From: Phycisphaeraceae bacterium
Lineage (GTDB): Bacteria; Planctomycetota; Phycisphaerae; Phycisphaerales; Phycisphaeraceae
Assembly: GCA_029260655.1 (NCBI GenBank)
Contig: JAJDCU010000059.1
Location: 1 to 64,000, forward strand
DNA length: 64,000 nucleotides
Reading direction: 5' to 3'
In this document: piece by piece, positions 16,776 to 26,039 of the stretch
How the letters are laid out: every line of letters starts with the position of its first letter
How positions within the stretch are numbered: position 1 is the stretch's first letter
The notes under the pieces: model-generated
The model's input: the letters and a program-made list of their open reading frames with translations, nothing else
Told to the model about the DNA's origin: nothing
The model's database searches: none
Position numbers and translations under genes: made by a program

Positions 16776-17342
16776 ATGAGTCAGACAGATCATCCTAAGC
16801 CTGCGGGCAATCAAGGCCGTCCTGCCAACCACGGCAAGCCGTGGCTGTTCGCGTTGCTCGTCGGGGCCCTGTTCGCCGGCGTGCTTTTCGCCAGCCAGGT
16901 CAGGCGGTCCCAGCATGGCGAAGACCTCGTCCCCTGGCGGTCGTCATTCAGCCAGGCGGTCGCCGAAGCCGACGAAGCGGGCAAGCCCGTGTTCGTTATG
17001 TTCACCGCAGACTGGTGCGGGCCCTGCGACCAGATGAAAGCCTGGGTCTACTCCGATCAGGACATCGCAGACACCCTTGATGCGGACTTCGTCCCGGTCA
17101 TGGTCGACCTCTCGTACGAGGGGCTGCCCGACCAGGAGATCGCTTTGCGCTACGGCGTCCAGGGCCTGCCGACCTTGATCGCCTTGGCCCCCAACGGCGA
17201 TCCGATCCGCGCATCGGCGGGATATCTGAGCAAGCGGGAGCTGCGTTCCTGGTTACAATCAGCCACGCGGCGGTTTACCCGTCATCCCCAGGCGTCGTCC
17301 AACCCGCTGACCGCTAACGCCGAGGTTGATCCCTCGAACTGA
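16776..17342 (+). CDS. Membrane-anchored thioredoxin-like protein
   Basis: 188 residues. One membrane segment near residues 23-40 follows a short cytoplasmic N-terminus, so the thioredoxin fold (about 50-165) should face the periplasm. The redox motif is WCGPC (Cys81, Cys84) with the cis-Pro loop in GLPTLIAL near residue 130. It likely reduces or oxidises exported thiols; the partner is unknown. It ends 42 bases before the transaldolase gene on the same strand. The ATG used gives a complete signal-anchor. Confidence 0.88.
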   Translation: MSQTDHPKPAGNQGRPANHGKPWLFALLVGALFAGVLFASQVRRSQHGEDLVPWRSSFSQAVAEADEAGKPVFVMFTADWCGPCDQMKAWVYSDQDIADTLDADFVPVMVDLSYEGLPDQEIALRYGVQGLPTLIALAPNGDPIRASAGYLSKRELRSWLQSATRRFTRHPQASSNPLTANAEVDPSN

Positions 17343-17384
17343 CACTCGGTCGCGTCTACTGAGAACCAGACCCATCGGAAAGGA

Positions 17385-18446
17385 ATGATGATGACATCCC
17401 CGCTAACCTCACTGATCGAATCGGGCACCAAGCTCTGGCTGGATTCGATCGACCCGGATCTGACCATTAAGAACCGCCAACTCGGCGCGACCGGGGCGAC
17501 CTCCAACCCCATCATCGTCACGGACCTGATCAAGACCGGTCGTTTCGACGACAAGCTCGCCGAGCTCTTCGCCGCGGGCCACGACGACGACGAAGTCGCC
17601 TGGCTCACCACCGACCACCTGGTCCGCCAGGCCCAGGATATCTTCCTGCCCGTATGGGAGCAGACCCGGGGCAACGACGGATACGTCAGCTTCGAAGTGG
17701 ACCCGCTGCTGGAAGACACCGAGTTGGGCCCGCCGCACGAACAGCGGGTCGCCCGCTACATCGAGCTGGGCAAGAAGTGGGCCGCCGGGCACAAGAACCG
17801 GATGATCAAAGTCCCCGCCACCGCCGCCGGGCTCGATGCCGTCGAGGAGTTGGCCGCCGCGGGGATCACGCTCAACGTCACCCTGATCTTCTCCAAGCGT
17901 CAGTACGAAAAAGCGCGCGAGGCCGTCTGGCGCGGCGCTCAACGACGCAAGGAAGGCTTGGACGGCTTCAAGAGCGTCTACAGCATCTTCGTCTCACGTG
18001 TCGACGTCTACACCGAAAAACGCGTCCCCAGCCTCTCCGATGAAGCGCAGGGTCTCGTCGGGATCGTCAACGTCAAACACCTGTGGCAGGCCAACCAGCT
18101 GTTCTGGAAGGACAAGGGACTCAAGCTCCAGCAGGAGATCATCTTCGCGTCCACCGGCACGAAGAAACCCGAGGACCCGGCGGACAAGTATGTCTCGGCA
18201 CTGGCCGGCAGCGACATCCAGACCAACCCGCCGGCGACCAACGACGCCGTCCAGCTCATGGGCAAGAGCTACACCCGCGCCGTCGATCAGATGCCCCCAG
18301 CCGAGGTCGTCGCCGAGATTGAGGCCAAGGTCGACCAGGAAGCCCTTGAGACCACCCTGATGGAGGAAGGCACCGCCAAGTTCGCCGACCCCCACAAGGC
18401 TCTGCTGGGGCTGATCCGTTCCAAACGCCAGGCCCTCGCCGCCTGA
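17385..18446 (+). CDS. tal: Transaldolase-like enzyme
   Basis: Transfers a dihydroxyacetone unit between sugar phosphates in the non-oxidative pentose phosphate pathway. 353 residues in the TIM-barrel transaldolase family: [10 protein letters not shown] and [13 protein letters not shown] at the start, the Schiff-base lysine in [14 protein letters not shown] (near residue 140), [18 protein letters not shown] next, then [13 protein letters not shown] strong Shine-Dalgarno (GGAAAGG) precedes the ATG at 17385. It is followed by an intrinsic terminator. Exact subfamily is not settled by eye. Confidence 0.92.
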   Translation: MMMTSPLTSLIESGTKLWLDSIDPDLTIKNRQLGATGATSNPIIVTDLIKTGRFDDKLAELFAAGHDDDEVAWLTTDHLVRQAQDIFLPVWEQTRGNDGYVSFEVDPLLEDTELGPPHEQRVARYIELGKKWAAGHKNRMIKVPATAAGLDAVEELAAAGITLNVTLIFSKRQYEKAREAVWRGAQRRKEGLDGFKSVYSIFVSRVDVYTEKRVPSLSDEAQGLVGIVNVKHLWQANQLFWKDKGLKLQQEIIFASTGTKKPEDPADKYVSALAGSDIQTNPPATNDAVQLMGKSYTRAVDQMPPAEVVAEIEAKVDQEALETTLMEEGTAKFADPHKALLGLIRSKRQALAA

Positions 18447-18480
18447 GCCGGCATCAGCAACAATAAGCTCAACCCCCTAA

Positions 18481-18507
18481 AACCCCGCGAACCAGGCGGG
18501 GTTTTTT
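18481..18507 (+). terminator. Intrinsic terminator after transaldolase
   Basis: Perfect 8-bp stem AACCCCGC/GCGGGGTT with a 7-base loop, followed by a T run, 34 bases after the stop codon. Confidence 0.9.
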
Positions 18508-18744
18508 AACGCCCATATCCAGGCCAATAATCGCCCTGCCTTTCCTCTTAGCGCGGCAGATTGGGCAAACCTGCTTGATCCTGTGGCCGGGCTGCTGCGG
18601 TGCATCGGCTTGACCTTGCCGCTTGTGGCGTCGATACTTGGGGGCTTAGACAGGCACCAAAGAGGACGCGCTGATCCAGGCCCGCAAACGGCTGGCTTTA
18701 GGCGGCGTCAGACCCCGGTCCCCCGGCCCCGGAGATGCTGAAGT

Positions 18745-19842
18745 ATGAAAACGACCCCGATGGTTCGGTTGCTGCTGGTCTTGATGTTGCTCGTGACCGC
18801 GGGCTGCGGGAGTTGGTCGTCGCGGCGCTCGGGGCGCTCCGGGCTCTTGATCGAGCCGGCCGATGCGGCCCGGATCGGCTACGCCGTGAGCTGGTCGACC
18901 GACCTGGGGATCTCACGAAAAAGTGAACTTGCCTCGGTCACGCTCCTGGGCGATATCCTGTTGACGGTGGAGACGCCCAGCAACCTGGTCTCGGCCGTGT
19001 CGGTGCGTGACGGGAAGGTCCTGTGGCGCCGGATCGTCGGAGCCAGTACCGAGAGCGTCTACCCCCCGGTGCGCAACGGCGAACGGGTCTACCTCAACAA
19101 CGACACGACAATATTCACCCTCGGCGCCTCACACGGCGACCTGATCGTCTCGTCCAGCCTCGCCCGGGTGGTCCAGACCGGGCCGGCGTTGCTTGGGCAC
19201 TACGCGATCTTCGGCGGGTCGGACGGCACGGTCTTCGCGCATGACGTCGACGCCGGGTACGAGAAGTGGTCCTACCAATTGAGCGGTGGGATCGTTGCCC
19301 CCCCCGTCGCCTCGCAGCAGAGCGTGTTTGTCGCAGACAGCAAGGGGATCTACGCGATGCTCCGAGCCGCTGACGGCGAGCTGCTTTTCCGTGGCAGGAC
19401 CTTCGGCCCCGTGACCGCAACACCGGCATCGACGCGCGGCGGCGTGTATCTCGCCTCTCACGACCAATCCCTTTATGCCCTGGACCGGCGGACCGGACGT
19501 GACCGGTGGGTCTACCGCACAGCCAAGCCATTGACCGATGAGCCGACCGCGATCGGCCAGTCTGTGTACCTGCCCCTGCTCGGCAGCGGTTTGGTCGCGC
19601 TAAGCAGCAACGACGGCCAAGAGCTTTGGCGCAGCGACTTGGCGGCGACCCCTATCACCGCCGGCGGCGGCGAGCTGCTGCTTCATTACAACGGTGGGCT
19701 GCGGCTGGTTCACGAGAAGACCGGACGCGTGCTGAACGACGCCGAGACAATGCGGCTGAAAGCAGCACTCCCCGGGCCCGACGACAGTGTCCTGATCGTC
19801 TCGCCGGGCGGGCGTATCCACCGGCTGAACCCCAAGCGTTAA
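18745..19842 (+). CDS. PQQ-like beta-propeller lipoprotein
   Basis: 365 residues. A lipoprotein signal peptide ends in the lipobox VTAGC (Cys21), so the protein should be membrane-anchored outside the cytoplasm. The rest is built of outer-membrane BamB/PQQ-type repeats, each containing a pattern like V.DGKVLWRR, D.GYEKWSY, DRRTGRDRWVY or NDGQELWRS at roughly 40-residue steps. No catalytic residues are evident, so a scaffold or assembly role is likely. It may be BamB-like, but no other Bam gene is nearby. Confidence 0.88.
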   Translation: MKTTPMVRLLLVLMLLVTAGCGSWSSRRSGRSGLLIEPADAARIGYAVSWSTDLGISRKSELASVTLLGDILLTVETPSNLVSAVSVRDGKVLWRRIVGASTESVYPPVRNGERVYLNNDTTIFTLGASHGDLIVSSSLARVVQTGPALLGHYAIFGGSDGTVFAHDVDAGYEKWSYQLSGGIVAPPVASQQSVFVADSKGIYAMLRAADGELLFRGRTFGPVTATPASTRGGVYLASHDQSLYALDRRTGRDRWVYRTAKPLTDEPTAIGQSVYLPLLGSGLVALSSNDGQELWRSDLAATPITAGGGELLLHYNGGLRLVHEKTGRVLNDAETMRLKAALPGPDDSVLIVSPGGRIHRLNPKR

Positions 19843-19912
19843 CACACGCCCCGTAAACCGCTGGCGCTGCTTGCCATGACAGTGATCGTCAACCCACCCA
19901 CACCCGAGCCCT

Positions 19913-20512
19913 ATGTCCAACCTTGTTCAGATTAAAACAGCCCTGATCTCCGTCAGTGACAAGACCGACCTGATCCCGTTTGCGCGCAAACTCATCGGAC
20001 ACGGCGCAACAATCGTATCGACAGGCGGGACGGCGCAGGCCCTGACCGAGGCGGACATCAAGGTCACCCCGATCGATCAACTCACCGGGTTCCCCGAGAT
20101 GATGGGCGGACGCGTCAAGACCCTGCACCCCAAGGTCCACGGCGGGCTTTTGGCGCTGCGTGACAAACCCGACCACGCCCAGGCCATGACCGACCACGGG
20201 ATCACCGCGATCGACCTGGTCTGCGTCAACCTCTACCCGTTCGAGAAGACCGTCGCCCAGCCCGACGTCACCGACGACCAGGCGATCGAGCAGATCGACA
20301 TCGGCGGGCCCTCGATGATCCGAAGCGCCGCCAAGAACCACCGCTACGTCACCTGCGTGACCGACCCCAAGCAGTACGACCAGGTCGGCAACGACATCGA
20401 CTTGAACGATGGCTGCACAGGGTTCGTCCTGCGACGACGGCTGGCGACCGCGGCATTTGAGCGCACCAGTACGTACGACCAGGCCATCACCGCGTGGATG
20501 GCGAACCGGTAG
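19913..20512 (+). CDS. IMP cyclohydrolase domain protein (PurH N-terminal half)
   Basis: Last step of IMP synthesis: ring closure of FAICAR. The 199 residues match only the MGS-like IMP cyclohydrolase half of PurH, with ALISVSDKTDLIPFAR near residue 10, STGGTAQAL near 36, GGRVKTLHPKVHGGLL near residue 65 and DIGGPSMIRSAAKNHRYV near 138. The AICAR formyltransferase half (about 330 residues in bifunctional PurH) is absent. The sequence after the stop is only 58 bases before the next gene, and no frameshifted continuation is seen. It appears to be a naturally split enzyme. Confidence 0.92.
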   Translation: MSNLVQIKTALISVSDKTDLIPFARKLIGHGATIVSTGGTAQALTEADIKVTPIDQLTGFPEMMGGRVKTLHPKVHGGLLALRDKPDHAQAMTDHGITAIDLVCVNLYPFEKTVAQPDVTDDQAIEQIDIGGPSMIRSAAKNHRYVTCVTDPKQYDQVGNDIDLNDGCTGFVLRRRLATAAFERTSTYDQAITAWMANR

Positions 20513-20570
20513 GCCTCGCCCGCCCAGCTTTGGTTTGAGGCACCTCTAATACGCATCCCGATTAATCCTC

Positions 20571-21602
20571 GTGCGGCCTCAAAGATCGCCCGGCAAGGAG
20601 AAGCCTATCAGCCCCGCACGCCCCGACATACGCATCGCCCGGGTTTGGGGTCTTTGCGCTCTGATGCTGCTGCACGGCGCGTGCGCCCCGCGGGGCGCCG
20701 GAGCCGGGCGGTCGGCCGGTCAACACACCGCCGCCTCGGCGTTCTCCGTCACACGGCCCGAACAACTGCCCAAGGCCCTGAAGGTCAAGCTGCATCAGCA
20801 CGGCGGTTACCTCCTGGCTCGGGTGCGGATCGACGGGCAGGACGCAGGGATGTTCATGTTCGACACCGGTAGCAGCCTCAACGTCATCTCAACCGGCGTC
20901 GCCGGGCGACTGGGTCTGCCGACGGCGGGGACAAGCCAGGCGACCGGTGTGGGGGGGACACAGCCCTTTACGTTCAGGACGGTGCGGAGCCTGGAGTACG
21001 GCGGGCTGGGCCTGGTCGGGGACAAACTCGCGGCCATCAGCCTCCACCAGATGAGCCAGGCGCTGGGAACCAGCATCTCGGGGCTGATCGGGGCACGTGC
21101 GCTTGGCGGGCTGCCGTTCACGATCGACTACACCGACTCGACCCTGACGGTCTATCGGCGTGACATGTTCACCCCTCCGCCGGGCGTTTCGGTCTACCCC
21201 GCGCGCTTCGACTTCGGGGTGCCGATGGTCGCCGCCGAGATCGGAAACGGCCACAAGGTCTGGCTGATCCTCGACAGCGGCGCGGACAACGAGCTGACTC
21301 TGCCGCTGCGCTGCCTGGAAGACTGGCCCGAGCTCGTCGCCGTGCCGGGTACCGGGCCGGGCCACAGCGCGGGGATCGGCGGGACGGTCGCCAGCACCAA
21401 GACCTGGCTGGGGTCGCTGGACATCTTTGGGCTGAACCTGCGCAACACCCCGGTCAATTTCGAAAAGCCCCCCGCCGTGTTCGCACGCCAGCCAAGGCCG
21501 ATCGGCCGGATCGGCGGCGCGCTGCTGAAAAACTTCCGGCTCACCATCGACCCCAGGCGTGGCCTGATCTGGGCGCAGTGGCTGCCGGGCGAAAGCCCAT
21601 AG
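20571..21602 (+). CDS. Exported pepsin/retropepsin-like aspartyl protease
   Basis: 343 residues from a GTG start. A hydrophobic segment ends in a possible lipobox LHGAC (Cys38). Two aspartic-protease halves follow, each with the D-T/S-G signature: FDTGSS at Asp98 and LDSGAD at Asp235, both preceded by hydrophobic strands. A single-chain two-motif arrangement suggests an active protease (inference). No substrate is suggested by context. The start is uncertain; the first in-frame ATG is downstream, inside the signal. Confidence 0.82.
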   Translation: MRPQRSPGKEKPISPARPDIRIARVWGLCALMLLHGACAPRGAGAGRSAGQHTAASAFSVTRPEQLPKALKVKLHQHGGYLLARVRIDGQDAGMFMFDTGSSLNVISTGVAGRLGLPTAGTSQATGVGGTQPFTFRTVRSLEYGGLGLVGDKLAAISLHQMSQALGTSISGLIGARALGGLPFTIDYTDSTLTVYRRDMFTPPPGVSVYPARFDFGVPMVAAEIGNGHKVWLILDSGADNELTLPLRCLEDWPELVAVPGTGPGHSAGIGGTVASTKTWLGSLDIFGLNLRNTPVNFEKPPAVFARQPRPIGRIGGALLKNFRLTIDPRRGLIWAQWLPGESP

Positions 21603-21677
21603 CCAGCGTCCGGTAACCCTAAGCCCGATACAACCCACCGCCCCCGGTAGCCGATACCGATACCGGCGGGCCAGCAT

Positions 21678-22109
21678 TTGCTTGGCCGCCCGGCGATGTC
21701 TATGTCCCACGAGCGTTTTGAAAAACTCGAGGTCTGGGTCCGCTCGATCGAGATGGTCGATTCGGTGTACCGGGTCACCCGCCGATTCCCCGCCGACGAG
21801 AAGTCCGGCCTGGCCGCCACCTTGCGCCGCACCGCCACCGCGATCCCCGCCAAGATCGCCGACGCCGACGGCCACGAAGACACGGCCAAAACATGTCAGG
21901 CTTTCACCGCCGTTAGGGGCCCGGTCCGCGAGATGCAGACCTACGCCGTCATCGCCCGAAGGCTGGGTTTCCTCTCGTATTTCAAGTACACCGCCCTGCG
22001 CCGGCGGCTGCGCAAGATCGACCGCCTGCTCGACGCCGAGGTCGAGCTGCTGACCCCCCAGCCGCCAAAGCGCAAGCCCGCCGAGCCCGCCCTCCGGCGC
22101 GCGGCGTAA
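21678..22109 (+). CDS. Four-helix-bundle protein (23S IVS-protein family)
   Basis: 143 residues. Family pattern of the S23/IVP four-helix-bundle proteins: FEKLEVWVRSIEMVDSVYRV, then TRRFPADEKSGLAATLRRTATAIPAKIADA near residues 34-65. The members were first seen in intervening sequences of 23S rRNA genes but often stand alone, as here; no rRNA gene is nearby. The final 20 residues are Pro/Arg/Lys-rich. The true start may be the Met at residue 7 or 9 (21696/21702). Function unknown. Confidence 0.8.
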   Translation: MLGRPAMSMSHERFEKLEVWVRSIEMVDSVYRVTRRFPADEKSGLAATLRRTATAIPAKIADADGHEDTAKTCQAFTAVRGPVREMQTYAVIARRLGFLSYFKYTALRRRLRKIDRLLDAEVELLTPQPPKRKPAEPALRRAA

Positions 22110-22161
22110 AACCGCATACCCCCACGCGCCCGGCGCGTGTGAATCTTGAGTTTAGAAAACC

Positions 22162-23736
22162 TTAGGCCAGGTCCCGTCGGCGCGACCGCCTGCGGCCAAG
22201 TGGGAATAGGCCGGCGAGCGACATCAACATCAGGCTGGCCGGTTCGGGGACCACCGCCACGACCACCTGCGCGGGCTGGCTTGCAGGGGCAAACGCGCTG
22301 GATTTGATCAAAACTAAGTCGGGTGGGAATGGTAGGGTGACCATCTGTGGGACCGTCACCGACCTCTCATAGAAAATCTCGGTCTCGCCGTTGGCAAGCC
22401 GCGTCGTCCAGACGATGTTTTCGCCGCTGACCTGAGGGGCCAGGTCGTCCACATTGTTGTCGGTCACCTGCCGGAGGATCCCGCGAAGGATGTCGTAGGT
22501 GAATATCTCCAGGTCCCAATCTTCTTCGAGCGCGGCGCTCGTATCCAGCATCTGCCAGACGAGCGTCGTGTCATCGATCTGCAGGCCCGCGATGCCCCGG
22601 CCGTCGGTGACCAGCAGGTCGATCTGGGTATCCAGATCAAACAAGCGCAGTTCCGTCAGTTCGGGGGGGGGCGGCCTAAACGGGTGAACCTGAGGAATGG
22701 GTATTGAGAAAGGGTTTTGGAACGACCGGTTATAAGCCACGTACTGATCCGAGAGGACGGATTCGAAGTCTCGGTGGTACCCAAGCGACGGGTCGTCCCC
22801 GACAGTGATCGTCGTGTCTGAAACGATGTCGTACACCCTCACCCGGCTCTCGAACGGTGACTTACTCAGGTCGACGACCCCGAATCTCCTCACAAGACTT
22901 GAAGATGATTGAGCCTGCGAGGTGACGTACTTCACATACCGCCCGTCGAGCTCGATGTTGACCGGGGCGTCGGTGGCGAGGGTCCGGGTTTCGCCGGTGC
23001 GGATGTGGTGCAGGATCAGCTCGTCCTGTGCGGTCGTCGTCCACGCGGCCCAGGGCCCGCCGAACGCGACGGAGGTGGCGTTAGGGGTATCGGTCAGGCG
23101 GGTGATCCGTTTGTTTCGCCCGTTGAGCCGGAAGACGTCGAACCCCGGCGCGAGGCCAAAGCCGGTGCTGCCGCGAGGTATTTTCTTGCTTAGCCACACC
23201 ATGCCATGGAATGAGTTTTCGGCCACCTGGACCGATGTTTCGAAGCGTTTGTTATCGGTGATCTGGAGACTGCCCGCAAAAATCTCGCGTCTGCGGTTGT
23301 CACGGTTGCGGATCCTTAAGGCGGGTACACTCGGCATCTGCGTCGTCAAGTCGACGATACTGCCAAACGGACCCAGCAACGAGGGGGTCGAGCTGATCCA
23401 CAGACCCGCCGACTGTAGTTTGTCGTCCAACTTGTTCCTCGTCCGTCGGGCCCGGGTACCCGTATCGATATTGAACGAGAACACCTCGGTGTCGCCCTGA
23501 TCACCGCCAAAGCGCTCCCAGTAGATCGTGCCCCAAATGGAGATAAAGGGCCTGGCATCCCTGACCTTGTTCTTCGTCAGCCGGCGGACCTGCCGGACTG
23601 TTTGCACGTGGACCGGGCCCGTCGTGCCTCCGATTGGGATTGGCACGACAGCCCCCAATACCCCATCGCAGATCAGGGTGAAAGCGAAAGCCGCTGCGAC
23701 GACCGGCGTGCACGATCGGTAAGTCCGTGAAGGCAT
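22162..23736 (-). CDS. PEP-CTERM exported beta-propeller protein
   Basis: 524 residues. An N-terminal signal peptide (about residues 1-29, VVAAAFAFTLICDGVLGA) starts it. The middle (about 90-460) has repeating blade-like motifs resembling TolB propellers, for example ENIVWTTRLANGETEIF and TLVWQMLD. The C-terminus is a PEP-CTERM sorting signal: VPEPAS, a hydrophobic stretch (LMLMSLAGLFPLG) and an Arg cluster. Exosortase normally processes such tails; its gene is not in this window. Ligand unknown. Confidence 0.88.
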   Translation of the reverse strand: MPSRTYRSCTPVVAAAFAFTLICDGVLGAVVPIPIGGTTGPVHVQTVRQVRRLTKNKVRDARPFISIWGTIYWERFGGDQGDTEVFSFNIDTGTRARRTRNKLDDKLQSAGLWISSTPSLLGPFGSIVDLTTQMPSVPALRIRNRDNRRREIFAGSLQITDNKRFETSVQVAENSFHGMVWLSKKIPRGSTGFGLAPGFDVFRLNGRNKRITRLTDTPNATSVAFGGPWAAWTTTAQDELILHHIRTGETRTLATDAPVNIELDGRYVKYVTSQAQSSSSLVRRFGVVDLSKSPFESRVRVYDIVSDTTITVGDDPSLGYHRDFESVLSDQYVAYNRSFQNPFSIPIPQVHPFRPPPPELTELRLFDLDTQIDLLVTDGRGIAGLQIDDTTLVWQMLDTSAALEEDWDLEIFTYDILRGILRQVTDNNVDDLAPQVSGENIVWTTRLANGETEIFYERSVTVPQMVTLPFPPDLVLIKSSAFAPASQPAQVVVAVVPEPASLMLMSLAGLFPLGRRRSRRRDLA

Positions 23737-23874
23737 GGCTATGACCCCAAAAAAGGCACTGAAGATGAAGCAATCCTAACCCGGCAAGGAGCCAAATGCA
23801 ATAGATCAGATAATAAATAGCGTATATTTCCGTGCTTGTGGGCCCCGTGGGATCGGCGATACGATGCAATCGTT

Positions 23875-24951
23875 ATGAAAGACAGTATCCAAACAGACAT
23901 CTTGATCGTCGGCGCCGGGCCAATCGGGTTGGAATTGGCAGCGGTGCTCAAGCGGATGGGGGTGAGTTACGAGCAGGTGGACGCCGGGCAGGTCGGGCAG
24001 ACGATCAGTTGGTATCCCCGGCAGGTCAAGTTCTTTTCGAGCCCGGAGCGGATCGCCATCGCCGGGGTCCCGCTGACAACGCCCGACCAGGACAAGGCGA
24101 CGCGCGAGCAGTACCTGGCGTATCTACGTGGGATCGTGCAGCAGTTCGGTCTGATGGTGCGGACCTACGAGCGCGTGACGCAGATCAATAAGGATGGCGA
24201 AAGGTTCGCCGTCCACACACAAAAGGACGGTGAGGAGCGGGCGTATCAAGCTCGGCATGTGGTGATGGCGATCGGGGACATGCATCGGCCGAACAAGCTG
24301 AATATCCCCGGCGAAGACCTCGAGCACGTCAGCCACTACTTCGACGAGCCGCACCGGTACTTCGGCCAGAGGCTGCTGATCGTCGGCGGGCGCAACTCCG
24401 CGGTCGAGACCGCGATCCGCTGCTCACGGGCCGGCGCTCATGTGACGCTTGCCTACCGAAGGGCGCGTTTTGATGACAGCTCGATCAAGTACTGGCTGCT
24501 GCCCGAGATCGAGGCGTTAATCAAATCCGGGCAGATCACCTACCTGCCTAACACCACGCCGATATCCCTCACAAACACCCTCGCCCGGTTGGCCCCGACG
24601 GATGAAGATGGCGAGCCCGACCCTTCCGGCGGCGAGGCGATCGACCAGCCCGCCGATTTTGTCCTGCTGCTGACCGGGTACCAGATGGACACCTCGCTGC
24701 TGGAAGACGCGGGGGTCGAACTGGTCGGCGAGAACCGTGGCCCCAAACTCGACACTGATTCGATGATGACCAACGTCCCCGGGCTCTACGTGGCAGGCAC
24801 CGCCGCAGCGGGCACACAGAAAAACTTCCGGCTGTTCATCGAGAACTGCCACCCGCACGTCACCCGGATCGTCAAGTCGATCACAGGCCAGGAGCCCCCG
24901 CCGGGTCTGGTCAACGACGCGGCGAAGACCTACGACCTGCCGGAGAGTTGA
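23875..24951 (+). CDS. FAD-dependent NAD(P)-disulfide-type reductase, YpdA-like
   Basis: 358 residues from the ATG at 23875; an upstream Met is not supported. An FAD-binding GAGPIGLELAAVL motif lies at residues 12-24. A second dinucleotide site, LLIVGGRNSAVETAIR, lies near residue 160, and the GTAAAGTQKNFRLFIENC end block is typical of the YpdA group. YpdA is a bacillithiol-disulfide reductase in Firmicutes; whether this organism makes bacillithiol cannot be read here. No CxxC redox pair is present, as in YpdA. Confidence 0.85.
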   Translation: MKDSIQTDILIVGAGPIGLELAAVLKRMGVSYEQVDAGQVGQTISWYPRQVKFFSSPERIAIAGVPLTTPDQDKATREQYLAYLRGIVQQFGLMVRTYERVTQINKDGERFAVHTQKDGEERAYQARHVVMAIGDMHRPNKLNIPGEDLEHVSHYFDEPHRYFGQRLLIVGGRNSAVETAIRCSRAGAHVTLAYRRARFDDSSIKYWLLPEIEALIKSGQITYLPNTTPISLTNTLARLAPTDEDGEPDPSGGEAIDQPADFVLLLTGYQMDTSLLEDAGVELVGENRGPKLDTDSMMTNVPGLYVAGTAAAGTQKNFRLFIENCHPHVTRIVKSITGQEPPPGLVNDAAKTYDLPES

Positions 24952-25167
24952 CCGGCTCGATGGAAACAGGAACCAGGAAAAACCACGGCGGCGCCGACAC
25001 ACAGAGCAAGCGAGTGAAACAGGAATGATCGCGGAAGAACACTGATGGGATGCGCTTCAAGTAGCTCCCCCGATCTTCTTATCTCCGTTCATCCCTGTGA
25101 GATCTCTTTGTCTTCTCCGTGATTCTGTGTCTCTGTGCGCTGCGTGTTTCGTTCTGACGGCCCGTCA

Positions 25168-26001
25168 TCACACGTCGCGCATGTCGTACAGCACCGGGAA
25201 CGCGAGTCGGTACGCCCGCAGCGCATCGAGGTCCATGTCTGCGTGGAGCACCGCCGCCTGATCGCCGGCTTGTGTAATGACCTTGCCTTGCGGGTCGATC
25301 ACCACGCTCAAGCCCGGGTAACTGTGGTTGGGATCCCGTCCAAACCGGTTGACGCCGACGACATAGGCCTGATTTTCGATCGCCCGCGCCGCGAGTAGCG
25401 CCGACCAGTGCTCCGCACGGGAGCTGGGCCAGTTGGCGATCACCACCAGCACCTGGGCCCCCAGCCGCACGGCCTCTCGGAAACGCTCGGGGAAACGCAG
25501 GTCGTAGCAGATCAACGGTGCGATCGTGAAACCCCCGTGCTCGAACGTGACAACCGAGTCACCGGCCCGGTAACGCTTGTCCTCCCCGGCGAAAGTGAAC
25601 GGGTGCATCTTGGTGTAGTTAACCAGACAAGCCCCGTCCGGGCCGAAAGCGACCGCGCGGTTTCTACCCATGTCGTCGGCGTCCCGCGTGACCACACCGC
25701 CCAACACCACGCTGTGGTATCTACGGGCAACTTCGGCAAGCACTTCGAGGCTTGATCCATCAGCGCCCCCCGGTTTGCCCGGTAGGGGATCACCTGAGTG
25801 GCCTAAGTGTTTTCCCCTAGACGTCTGTCCGCTGTCGCATATCGCCTGCACATCCATGCTGAAACCGCTGGCGAACATTTCCGGCAACACGATCAGTGAA
25901 CCGGCGGGGATCGCCTGACTTTCAAGCAAAGACTGAATATATAGGTGGTTGGCGTAGCGGTCCTCCCACGCGATATCGATCTGACAGGCCACGATGTGCA
26001 T
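25168..26001 (-). CDS. Carbon-nitrogen hydrolase (nitrilase family)
   Basis: 277 residues. The nitrilase triad is complete: Glu41 (LPEMFASGF), Lys131 (YTKMHPF) and Cys165 (ICYDLRFPE). The pattern is closest to omega-amidase/YafV-type members that act on alpha-keto acid amides (inference). An unusual loop of about 25 residues (near 58-82, rich in Gly/Pro) follows the first catalytic block. Soluble, no signal. It is convergent with the YpdA-like gene; the 216-base gap between them holds a repeat-like tract. Confidence 0.9.
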   Translation of the reverse strand: MHIVACQIDIAWEDRYANHLYIQSLLESQAIPAGSLIVLPEMFASGFSMDVQAICDSGQTSRGKHLGHSGDPLPGKPGGADGSSLEVLAEVARRYHSVVLGGVVTRDADDMGRNRAVAFGPDGACLVNYTKMHPFTFAGEDKRYRAGDSVVTFEHGGFTIAPLICYDLRFPERFREAVRLGAQVLVVIANWPSSRAEHWSALLAARAIENQAYVVGVNRFGRDPNHSYPGLSVVIDPQGKVITQAGDQAAVLHADMDLDALRAYRLAFPVLYDMRDV

Positions 26002-26039
26002 GCATGAAGGATAGCACGTCCGACTAAGCCAGGCCCGAT

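Noticed and set aside
19980-19992. TTTGCGCGCAAA palindrome in the PurH-like gene
   Set aside because: It is inside conserved coding sequence (FARKL), so it is most likely coincidental.
20889-21875. 328-residue minus-strand frame
   Set aside because: It is antisense to the aspartyl protease and four-helix-bundle genes and resembles nothing known.
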